NCBI GenBank assembly: GCA_025354865.1
Contig: JANXMB010000075.1
Span: 1 to 64,000, forward strand
From: Acetobacteraceae bacterium
GTDB taxonomy: Bacteria; Pseudomonadota; Alphaproteobacteria; Acetobacterales; Acetobacteraceae
Direction: 5' to 3'
Length of the DNA: 64,000 nucleotides
Shown: positions 52,519 through 58,751 of the stretch, in pieces
Layout: each line of letters starts with the position of its first letter
Position numbering within the stretch: position 1 is the stretch's first letter
Notes under the pieces: generated by a model
The model's database searches: none
Told to the model about the DNA's origin: nothing
Seen by the model: only the letters and a program-made list of their open reading frames with translations
Translations under genes and position numbers: made by a program

Positions 52519-53399
52519 ATGCCGATCCTCCGGATTCCGAGCAGCCCGAGCAGGGCACAAGGTTAGCCGGTCTTGTGCTGGTTTCCACACCGATCGGCAA
52601 CCTCGGCGATTTGTCGCCCCGCGCGCGGCAGGCTCTCGCCGAGAGCGATCTGATCCTGTGCGAGGACACCCGCCACTCCGGCCGGCTGCTGTCCGCTGCC
52701 GGCATCGATGTGCGCACCGAACCGCTGCACGAGTATAACGAGGATCGGCGGATCGCGCCGGTGTTGGGGATGCTGCGGGCGGGGCGGCGGATCGCGTTGA
52801 TCTCGGACGCCGGCACGCCGCTGGTGTCCGATCCCGGCTACCGGCTGGTGCGCGCCGCGATCGCCGAGGGATTGGCGGTCGGCGCGGTGCCGGGTCCGAA
52901 TGCGGCGGTGATGGCGTTGGTGCTCTCGGGTCTGCCGCCGCAACCGTTCCTGTTCCTCGGTTTTCCGCCCCCCCGCTCGGCTGCTCGCCACACCGCCTTC
53001 GGGACCTTGCGCGCGGCGGAGCGAGCGGGGCTGGCGGCGACCGCGATCTGGCACGAGGCGCCGCACCGGTTGGCGGAAACCCTGGCCGACATGGCGGATT
53101 GCTTCGGTCCCCGCGCCGCCGCCGTCGCCCGCGAGTTGACCAAGCATTTCGAGGAGGTGCGACGCGGCACCCTGACCGAACTGGCGGCGCATTACGCGAA
53201 CCACCCGGCGCGGGGGGAGATCACGGTGCTGGTCGGCCCGCCGGAGGAAGCGGATCCGGAGGATCTGGACGGGCAACTGACCCGCGCGCTGGCGACGCAT
53301 AGCGTGAAAGACGCGGCGGCCCTGGTTTCGACGGCGACCGGCTTGCCGCGAAAATTGGTCTATGCCCGGGCGCTGGAAATGGGGCGGCCGCAGGGGTAA
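52503..53399 (+). CDS. rsmI: 16S rRNA (cytidine1402-2'-O)-methyltransferase, 3' end altered by IS
   Basis: A SAM-dependent methyltransferase of the tetrapyrrole-methylase fold acting on 16S rRNA C1402. It shows LVLVSTPIGNLGDLSPRARQAL, LILCEDTRHSGRLL, ISDAGTPLVSDPGYRLV and AVPGPNAAVMALVLSGLP, all classical. The frame now ends ...GRPQG-stop, with the stop TAA at 53397-53399 lying inside the left inverted repeat of an IS1-type element. Beyond the element, the duplicated target reads on in frame as E-D-A-stop (TGA 55453-55455), so the original end was probably ...GRPQEDA. Only the last three residues changed, so the enzyme should still work. Confidence 0.95.
   Translation: MPDEAYADPPDSEQPEQGTRLAGLVLVSTPIGNLGDLSPRARQALAESDLILCEDTRHSGRLLSAAGIDVRTEPLHEYNEDRRIAPVLGMLRAGRRIALISDAGTPLVSDPGYRLVRAAIAEGLAVGAVPGPNAAVMALVLSGLPPQPFLFLGFPPPRSAARHTAFGTLRAAERAGLAATAIWHEAPHRLAETLADMADCFGPRAAAVARELTKHFEEVRRGTLTELAAHYANHPARGEITVLVGPPEEADPEDLDGQLTRALATHSVKDAAALVSTATGLPRKLVYARALEMGRPQG
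53387..53394. repeat. 8-bp target duplication GCCGCAGG, left copy
   Basis: GCCGCAGG sits immediately outside the left inverted repeat. The same 8 bases are at 55437-55444 outside the right repeat. IS1-family elements typically duplicate 8-9 bp. Confidence 0.85.
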
Positions 53400-53418
53400 T
53401 GTCTCAGTCTGAAAGTCT
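53395..53418. repeat. Left terminal inverted repeat of the IS1-type element
   Basis: 24 bp, paired with 55413-55436 with two mismatches. It contains the present stop codon of rsmI (53397-53399). Confidence 0.85.
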
Positions 53419-53511
53419 CACCAAACGAGACCCTTGAAATGCCGGGCTGGCGGATCCGCTACCGCGCTGAAGCGTTATTGGCCATGGTCTATTCTTGCCT
53501 AAAATTTCACA

Positions 53512-53540
53512 TTGACGCGCGCAATGATCGTTAGTATAAT
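53512..53540 (+). promoter_or_regulatory. Consensus sigma70 promoter in the IS1-type element
   Basis: TTGACG (53512-53517), 17-bp spacer, TATAAT (53535-53540). It now reads into the passenger block. Its -10 region is inside a 10-bp sequence (TTAGTATAAT, 53531-53540) repeated at 54519-54528 in front of the transposase, so it was probably the transposase promoter before the passenger DNA was inserted. Confidence 0.75.
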
Positions 53541-53541
53541 T

Positions 53542-53583
53542 AGCCCCATGTTAGATCGCGTACACGCGATCTAACATGGGGCT
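53542..53583. promoter_or_regulatory. Perfect palindrome with 20-bp arms at the start of transcription
   Basis: Arms 53542-53561 and 53564-53583 are exact reverse complements (core ATGTTAGATCGCG) separated by AC. It begins 2 bp after the -10 box, so the transcription start falls inside it. It could be an operator, or a hairpin at the 5' end of the RNA that protects it or ends transcription early. Confidence 0.85.
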
Positions 53584-53638
53584 GTTCAGCCAGCAAGTTT
53601 TAAATTAGGTTGCGGCTCTTTATGGGTTGTGGAAACAT

Positions 53639-53673
53639 CCTATTGGATATCCCATATAGGGAGGTCCAATAGG
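53639..53673 (+). other. Predicted RNA hairpin in the passenger leader
   Basis: CCTATTGGA (53639-53647) pairs with TCCAATAGG (53665-53673), and an inner stem TCCC/GGGA (53650-53653/53659-53662) closes an ATATA loop, leaving a 2x2 internal loop. It lies 52 nt upstream of the first small gene. Function unknown. Confidence 0.55.
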
Positions 53674-53725
53674 CTCAGCAGCCCAGATCAACGCCCCAAA
53701 ACGGAACCGATTAATAGGAGACAAC

Positions 53726-53944
53726 ATGTCGCGAGGTCCACGAGGCGAAGAACGCCCCGCCGACGTTATCGGTTGCGCCGTCGCTGTGGCGCGCCTATCG
53801 GTTGGGGATGAGCAAGAGGTTACCCGAGTGCCAAGCGGGCGTATACGTAGCGGACGCGCTGGAGCGACGGCAAGAGCGGAAAACCTCTCCGCCGAAAGGA
53901 AACATGAAATCGCCAAAAAGGCGGCGCACGCTCGCTGGGGTTAG
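53726..53944 (+). CDS. Small basic protein of the passenger block, 72 aa
   Basis: A type of small protein common in alphaproteobacteria without a known role. The N-terminus is MSRGPRGEERPADVIGCAVA, then a variable middle, then RSGRAGATARAENLSAERKH and EIAKKAAHARWG. The last segment is the GGKARAxxLSxExRxEIAxKAAxARW-type motif. It is strongly basic, so nucleic-acid contact is plausible. It has a good ribosome binding site (AGGAG 8 bp upstream). It lies inside the IS1-type element and has lower G+C than the chromosome. Confidence 0.75.
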   Translation: MSRGPRGEERPADVIGCAVAVARLSVGDEQEVTRVPSGRIRSGRAGATARAENLSAERKHEIAKKAAHARWG

Positions 53945-53975
53945 CCCTTGGCGCAGTAGAATATGGAGATGAGAG

Positions 53976-54242
53976 ATGAATACCACAATCCTTACCCTTC
54001 GCGGGACCACGACAGAAGACGGGCGGACTTATATCACCAGCGAGCAATTGCGGGGGTTCCGCCTCGTAGTACATCCCGGAGAAATTCTTGAGGACGAGAT
54101 CAATAGTGCCCTTCGGGTGTTTTACCCGATCTATCGGGAGGCAGAAACGCGGCGGAATCTCAAGATTTATACACGGAAAACACCTTCAACAGAACGATAT
54201 AGCCGAGAGATGAATATCTCTGCTGAACTGGCGTTTGCATAG
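53976..54242 (+). CDS. Small protein of the passenger block, 88 aa, unrecognised
   Basis: No family recognised. It starts MNTTILTLRGTTTEDGRTYI and has a middle ITSEQLRGFRLVVHPGEILE that looks like a compact beta-alpha domain. The rest is polar and basic. A GGAGATGAGAG ribosome binding site precedes the ATG, and it follows the previous gene by 31 bp in the same orientation, so they are likely one transcript. Low G+C supports foreign origin. A strong terminator follows it. Confidence 0.6.
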   Translation: MNTTILTLRGTTTEDGRTYITSEQLRGFRLVVHPGEILEDEINSALRVFYPIYREAETRRNLKIYTRKTPSTERYSREMNISAELAFA

Positions 54243-54262
54243 CGAAAATGCCTAAAGTGAAC

Positions 54263-54289
54263 AGCGCGGGGCAACAGTCCCGCGCTTTT
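54263..54289 (+). terminator. Rho-independent terminator in the passenger block
   Basis: AGCGCGGG (54263-54270), 8-nt loop, CCCGCGCT (54279-54286), then TTT. It should end transcription of the first two passenger genes. Confidence 0.75.
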
Positions 54290-54308
54290 GCACAAAGTGA
54301 GCGCAAAG

Positions 54309-54509
54309 ATGAGAACATGCTCAGTTAGCAAGGGGCGCGAACGCCTTAGAAATGCCAGGTGGGAGCCGTTGCCAGGATCGTATCATCGGAAATTTGAAAT
54401 TTGGATTTCGCCTGACGGTTACCCCGAAACATTCCCATATGCGGACGCAGCCGGTCAGGAGTTTTCAGAAGATGCGATCGACGAGGCATTAAAAGGCACC
54501 TCAAATTGA
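54309..54509 (+). CDS. Small protein of the passenger block, 66 aa, unrecognised
   Basis: No family recognised. It has RKFEIWISPDGYPETFPYAD in the middle, a WxSPDGY pattern seen in small phage or plasmid proteins, and an acidic C-terminus (EFSEDAIDEALKGTSN). A TTG at 54288 would add seven residues but lies in the terminator arm. It is in the same orientation as its neighbours, behind a terminator, so its expression is uncertain. Evidence for coding is the sensible amino-acid pattern only. Confidence 0.5.
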   Translation: MRTCSVSKGRERLRNARWEPLPGSYHRKFEIWISPDGYPETFPYADAAGQEFSEDAIDEALKGTSN

Positions 54510-54518
54510 AAATAATGC

Positions 54519-54528
54519 TTAGTATAAT
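54519..54528. repeat. 10-bp direct repeat TTAGTATAAT, right copy
   Basis: Identical to 53531-53540, 988 bp away. The two copies bracket the passenger block and may be the target duplication of its insertion into the IS1-type element. Confidence 0.55.
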
Positions 54529-54552
54529 CTGAAACGCCCTTATCACAAGGGC

Positions 54553-55427
54553 GTGAACAAACTCAGCAACGCCAAGCGGTCCTTGATCCTCTCCATGCTG
54601 GTGGAAGGCTTCTCCCTGCGATCAATTACCCGCGTGGCAGATGTGTCCATCAACACGGTGTCCAAGCTGCTGGTGGATGCGGGCGTGGCTTGCGAGGAAT
54701 TCCACGACAAGACCGTGCGCAATGTCGCCTCCAAGCGCGTGCAGTGCGATGAAATTTGGTCCTTTGTGTATGCAAAGGCCAAGAACGTGGCCACTGCCAA
54801 GGCCGCTCCGTAAAGCGCTGGCGACTGCTGGACCTGGACCGCTATCGACGCGGACTCCAAGCTCATGATCGCTTGGTCAGTCGGTGACCGCAGCACGACC
54901 TATGCGAACGCTTTTATACAGGATGTGGCCGACCGGCTTGCCTCTCGCGTGCAGTTGACGACCGATGGCCATAGTCCCTACTTGCAAGCTGTGGAAGGTG
55001 CGTTTGGCACGGATATCGATGTCGCTCGGTTGCTGAAAATCTACGGCGATACGCCCGGCGCTGGCCGCTATAGCCTCGGAGAATGCATTGGCGCGGACAA
55101 ACGCCCCGTCACCGGCAAGTCCGACCTCGCCCATATCAGCACCTCGTATGTCGAGCGCCAGAACCTCACCATGCGGATGAGCATGCGGAGATTCACGCGG
55201 TTGACGAATGGCTTCTCCAAACGGGTGAAGGCCATTGCGACACGCTGGCGCTCTTCTATGTGTTCTACAATTTCGCGCGGATGCATAAGAGCCTGCGTTG
55301 CTCACCGGCCATGGCGGCGGGGATCAGCGACCGGCTTTGGGATATGAGCGACATCCTCGCGCTAATCCATGCGCGGACTGCGAAGCCGAGCCGGCCGACC
55401 GTCTATAAGATAAGACTTTCAAACTGA
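54553..55427 (+). pseudogene. IS1-family transposase with a nonsense codon and a frameshift
   Basis: The parts read MNKLSNAKRSLILSMLVEGF, KNTVTK-like NTVSKLLVDAGVACEEF, RVQCDEIWSFVYAKAKN, then a TAA at 54811-54813. The same frame continues [41 protein letters not shown] and [18 protein letters not shown]. Near 55220 the match moves to another frame: [38 protein letters not shown]. So it carries one in-frame stop and one frameshift and cannot make a full transposase. The start is GTG 54553, preceded by a small hairpin (CGCCCTT/AAGGGCG, 54535-54553). Confidence 0.88.
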
Positions 55428-55436
55428 GACACTACC
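55413..55436. repeat. Right terminal inverted repeat of the IS1-type element
   Basis: 24 bp, partner of 53395-53418, followed by the right copy of the target duplication GCCGCAGG (55437-55444). Confidence 0.85.
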
Positions 55437-55451
55437 GCCGCAGGAAGACGC

Positions 55452-55480
55452 TTGACGCGGCGCGCCGGCTCGCCCATGTC
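55452..55480 (+). promoter_or_regulatory. Probable rnpB promoter
   Basis: TTGACG (55452-55457), 17-bp spacer, CATGTC (55475-55480). A start about 7 bp later would fall at the 5' end of the RNase P RNA. The -35 box overlaps the ancestral rsmI stop TGA (55453-55455) and lies 15 bp from the IS end. Confidence 0.55.
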
Positions 55481-55487
55481 CCGCGCT

Positions 55488-55881
55488 TGCCAGACGGCTG
55501 GACGGCCGCTGTTTCGAAAGAAGCAGAGGAAAGTCCGGGCTCCACGGGAATACGGTGCCGGCTAACGGCCGGCGGGGGCGACCCCAGGGACAGTGCCACA
55601 GAAAACAAACCGCCTGCGCAAGAGTTCGACTCCCGCAGGCAAGGGCGAAACGGTGCGGCAAGAGCGCACCGCGCCCCTGGCAACAGGGGCGGCAGGGTAA
55701 ACCCCACCGGGAGCAAGACCGAATAGGAACGGCTGCCTCGCGCTTTCGGGCGACGAGGAAGGGCATTCCCGCCCCGTCGTTCGGGTTGGTCGCGTCAGGC
55801 GCGTTGCGAGACGCGTCGCAGAGGAATGGCCGTCCAGCATGGCAACATGCGGACAGAACCCGGCTTACAGGCCGTCTGGCA
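55488..55881 (+). ncRNA. rnpB: RNase P RNA, bacterial type A
   Basis: The catalytic RNA that matures tRNA 5' ends. Outer helix P1 is GCCAGACGGC (55489-55498) with GCCGTCTGGC (55871-55880). The near-universal core is present: GAGGAAAGTCCGGGCTCC near 55530, ACAGAAAACAAACCGCC near 55600, AAGGGCGAAACGGTGCGGTAAG-type GGCGAAACGGTGCGGCAAGA near 55644, AAACCCCACCGGGAGCAAG near 55700, and ACAGAACCCGGCTTACAGG near 55853. Boundaries are set by the P1 pairing and are accurate to a few bases. Confidence 0.96.
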
Positions 55882-56440
55882 AATCGTTCTCGGGGTTTCG
55901 GCAATACCGCCGCCCTTGGAACCGCCCGCCCTTGGAACCGCCCGCCCTTGGACGCACTGGGGCGATCCATCTTTCGCGGCCATTCGTCGCGGGTCGGCCC
56001 CCCCCCACGGAAAAGACCGGGCGGAAAAGACCGGGCGGAAAAGACCCCCCGAAAAAAATCGGGCGTTCGGCAAATCGGGCATTTGGCAAACCGGCGCCAA
56101 ACCGCCCCGTCCCCGCCGGGAACCATTGCAGTGGCGAAGTCCCGTGCGCGTTGCAGATGCGTTGCAAACGATCCACCGATTCATTCACAGGAACGAAAGA
56201 TAAACACTAGGCTAATTGTGTTCGAACACGTTCCGATCTGTCGGCACGCGACCGCCGGGGCGACCCGCAGAGAGTCGTTGACACCCATAAAATCCCAAAG
56301 TATTCCAACTGAACCCATGAACAGGGGCGGCCAAGCCGTCGCATGGGCATCGACCGACGGAGCCCATGCGGCAGGTGGTTCCGGAAAGTCGAACGGCACG
56401 TCGGAACCCTGCCTTCAACGCCGATACATGCGGGCGCCGG
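55882..56440. other. Gap between rnpB and mraZ with short tandem repeats
   Basis: 559 bp without a credible gene. A 16-bp unit (ACCGCCCGCCCTTGGA) is repeated about three times at 55907-55952. A 14-bp unit (GGAAAAGACCGGGC) is repeated almost three times at 56009-56048. A perfect 12-bp palindrome GTGTTCGAACAC lies at 56218-56229 in an A/T-richer stretch and could be part of the mraZ operon promoter. No tRNA was recognised. Confidence 0.6.
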
Positions 56441-56926
56441 ATGGCCGACTTTATCGGTACGCATCACGGGAAATTGGACATCAAGGGCCGTGTATCCGTG
56501 CCCTCGTCCTTTCGCGCCGCCTTGAAGGCCAAAAGCACCGCCGGTAACACCGCTGCGACCGCGCCGTCGCCGCTGATTCTCCGCCCGTCGCATAAATTCG
56601 CTTGCATCGAGGGCCGCACCGAACAGGCGTTCGACGCGCTGGCGCAGCATTTGAAAAATCTGTCGGAGTTCGGCGAAGAACATCACGACCTCGCGACGTC
56701 GCTCTATTCCGACTCCCACCGGTTGGAAGCCGACAAGGAAGGCCGGATCGTGTTGTCGGCGGAAATGATCGCCCATGCCGGGCTGGATCCCACGCAGCCG
56801 GTCGCGTTCATGGGCATCGGCGATACATTCGAGATCTGGAACGTCGCCGCCGCCGAACGGCGGAAGACGGAAGCACGCGAGCGGGCGGCCGCGCTGCGGT
56901 TCAACTCCCCCGGTGTCGTCCGATGA
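56441..56926 (+). CDS. mraZ: Transcriptional regulator MraZ
   Basis: An AbrB-fold DNA-binding regulator at the head of the division and cell wall cluster, which binds repeats in its own promoter. It carries two MraZ domains: [20 protein letters not shown] (residues about 5-24) and the second around [20 protein letters not shown]. An insertion between the first strands ([20 protein letters not shown]) is slightly long. The start at 56441 (MADFIGTHH) matches the family; earlier in-frame codons give unrelated sequence. It overlaps rsmH by ATGA. Confidence 0.95.
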   Translation: MADFIGTHHGKLDIKGRVSVPSSFRAALKAKSTAGNTAATAPSPLILRPSHKFACIEGRTEQAFDALAQHLKNLSEFGEEHHDLATSLYSDSHRLEADKEGRIVLSAEMIAHAGLDPTQPVAFMGIGDTFEIWNVAAAERRKTEARERAAALRFNSPGVVR

Positions 56927-57861
56927 GCGGCCATATCCCCGTCATGCTGCGGGAGGTGCTGGCCCAACTGGCGCCGCGCGCCGGCGGCACCTACCTGGAC
57001 GGCACCTTCGGCGGCGGCGGTTACGCGGCGGCGATCCTGGCGACGCCGGATTGCACCTTGTGGGGGATCGACCGCGACCCCGACGCGATCGCACGCGGCA
57101 AGGTCCTCGCGGAACGCTTTCCCGGCCGTTTGCACCTGATTCAGGGCCAATTCGGCGATATGTTGGCGCTTTTGGCCGATTCCGGCGTGTCCATGCTTGA
57201 CGGAATCGTCCTCGATCTCGGCATCTCGTCGTTTCAAATCGATGAACCCCAACGCGGGTTCTCGTTCAGAGGCGACGGCCCCTTGGACATGCGCATGGCA
57301 AAAAAAGGCACCACCGCCGCCGATCTGGTCAATTCGCTGCCGGAAGGCGAACTCGCCGATGTGCTTTACGAGCTGGGAGAGGAACGCGCCTCGCGCCGGA
57401 TCGCCCGCGCGATCGTGGCCGCGCGGCTCGAAGCGCCGATCGAAACCACCGGCCGGTTGGCCAGCATTATCCGCTCGGTGTTGCCGAAGGATGGGTCCGG
57501 CCTCGATCCGGCAACGCGGAGTTTTCAGGCGTTGCGGATCGCGGTGAACGACGAACTGGGCGAGATCGAGCGTGCGTTGACCCAGGCCACCGCCCTGCTG
57601 GCACCCGGCGGACGGCTGGTCGTGGTGTCGTTCCACAGTTTGGAAGATCGCATCGTGAAGCGGTTCATGGGCGATATCGCGGGACGGGCACCCGGTCTTT
57701 CCCGCCACGACCCCCGCGGCCTCGCCGATCGCCCCGCTGCTCGATTTCGTCTGCTCGGCACCAAAGCGTTGCGCCCGAAATCCGACGAAACCGATGCCAA
57801 CCCCCGATCCCGCAGCGCCCGGCTGCGTGCGATCGAATGTGTGCAAGGGATTGCGGCATGA
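56923..57861 (+). CDS. rsmH: 16S rRNA (cytosine1402-N4)-methyltransferase
   Basis: Also called MraW. It methylates the same nucleotide C1402 of 16S rRNA that RsmI modifies on the ribose. It shows [33 protein letters not shown] (SAM motif), [46 protein letters not shown] and [17 protein letters not shown]. The length, 312 aa, is normal. Its start and stop overlap mraZ and ftsL respectively. The partner rsmI is only 3.5 kb upstream. Confidence 0.97.
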   Translation: MSGHIPVMLREVLAQLAPRAGGTYLDGTFGGGGYAAAILATPDCTLWGIDRDPDAIARGKVLAERFPGRLHLIQGQFGDMLALLADSGVSMLDGIVLDLGISSFQIDEPQRGFSFRGDGPLDMRMAKKGTTAADLVNSLPEGELADVLYELGEERASRRIARAIVAARLEAPIETTGRLASIIRSVLPKDGSGLDPATRSFQALRIAVNDELGEIERALTQATALLAPGGRLVVVSFHSLEDRIVKRFMGDIAGRAPGLSRHDPRGLADRPAARFRLLGTKALRPKSDETDANPRSRSARLRAIECVQGIAA

Positions 57862-58742
57862 TCCGACCCTTTACCGTCATCTGCGCCGTTCTGGCCGGCG
57901 CGTCTGTACTCTACACCTATCGGACGAAGCACGAGGTCCAGTTGCTCGACCGGCAGATCGAGAAGATGCTGAACGATACGGCCTCTTTGCGGGACCAGTC
58001 GCGGACGCTGAAAACCGAGTTCTCGCTGCAGGAAAACCCCGAACGGCTGCGCGGCTTCGCCGACCGGCATCTGACGTTGAAGCCGATGCTGCCGACCCAG
58101 TTTGCCACGATGGCAGAGCTGGACACCCGCCTGCCGGCCCCGCGCATCGCGCCCCCGAACACGCCGCCGACTGCGATGCCGGGCACCTCGGGGGAGGACA
58201 TTGTGGCCGAACCGGTGCTGGCCGCCGGATCGCCCGTTGGACTTCCCGTGGGGCTTCCCGTGGGGCCGGATGAAACCGGCGTCGCGACCGAGGCATTGCC
58301 GATCCCGCCGCTGCCGGTGCCGGCGCCGCCGCTTGCCGTCGCTGCCGTTTCGCCGGCCTCGGTGCCGAAACCCGCGCCGCCGGCCCAGACCGCTGCGGTG
58401 CGTCCGGCTGCGATCCTGGCCGAACCGCTGCGGCCGACGGCTGCGATCGCTGCGACCCCGATCGTGCGGACCGCTGCCGCTCCGATGCCGATGCGCCCGC
58501 AGGCCCCGGTCTATGCCCCCCCGGTTTACGTCCCCCCGGCCTACGCCCCGCCGCCATATGCCACCCCGGCCCGCGCGCCCACGGCCTACGCCCCCACTTA
58601 TCCGCAAGCCCCGCAGCCCGCCCAGGGCGGTTCGTTGCTCGGCATGGCCCATGCCGGGGGGGCGCATACCGGGGTGGCCGCACCCGTGCCGATCCCCCGA
58701 CCGATGCCGATCAGCGCCACCACTTGGTCCGGAGGCAACTGA
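57858..58742 (+). CDS. ftsL: FtsL-like division protein with long Pro-rich tail, 294 aa
   Basis: Placed exactly at the ftsL position between rsmH and ftsI. It has a short cytoplasmic start, one membrane helix ([18 protein letters not shown], residues about 4-21) and a coiled-coil/leucine-zipper region ([20 protein letters not shown], then [14 protein letters not shown]), as FtsL needs to bind FtsB and FtsI. Typical FtsL is about 100-150 residues. Here about 190 extra residues of Pro/Ala-rich, tyrosine-dotted low-complexity sequence ([20 protein letters not shown]) extend into the periplasm. The start at 57858 overlaps the rsmH stop. Confidence 0.85.
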   Translation: MIRPFTVICAVLAGASVLYTYRTKHEVQLLDRQIEKMLNDTASLRDQSRTLKTEFSLQENPERLRGFADRHLTLKPMLPTQFATMAELDTRLPAPRIAPPNTPPTAMPGTSGEDIVAEPVLAAGSPVGLPVGLPVGPDETGVATEALPIPPLPVPAPPLAVAAVSPASVPKPAPPAQTAAVRPAAILAEPLRPTAAIAATPIVRTAAAPMPMRPQAPVYAPPVYVPPAYAPPPYATPARAPTAYAPTYPQAPQPAQGGSLLGMAHAGGAHTGVAAPVPIPRPMPISATTWSGGN

Positions 58743-58751
58743 GTTCGCCCG

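Larger units (their letters stand above)
53395..55436 (+). mobile_element. IS1-family element carrying passenger genes, 2042 bp
   Basis: The terminal inverted repeats are 53395-53418 (GGTAATGTCTCAGTCTGAAA...) and 55413-55436 (reverse complement GGTAGTGTCTCAGTTTGAAA...), matching at 22 of 24 positions. The GGTRRTG start is like that of IS1. An 8-bp duplication flanks it. It holds a broken IS1-type transposase and, unusually, about 1 kb of extra DNA with three small genes, a consensus promoter and a perfect palindrome. It is far longer than the 0.7-1.1 kb usual for the family. It lies between rsmI and rnpB. Confidence 0.85.

Noticed and set aside
54811-54813. The transposase break at this point as a frameshift
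   Set aside because: The codons after the TAA continue the protein in the same frame, so it is a nonsense codon. The real frameshift is near 55220.
53395-55436. Reading the three small genes as native chromosomal genes between rsmI and rnpB
   Set aside because: The inverted repeats and the 8-bp duplication enclose them, and the restored rsmI frame shows the region is inserted.
55555-56547. Open frames across rnpB and the spacer before mraZ
   Set aside because: They overlap a clearly recognised structural RNA and low-complexity repeats, and have no protein features.
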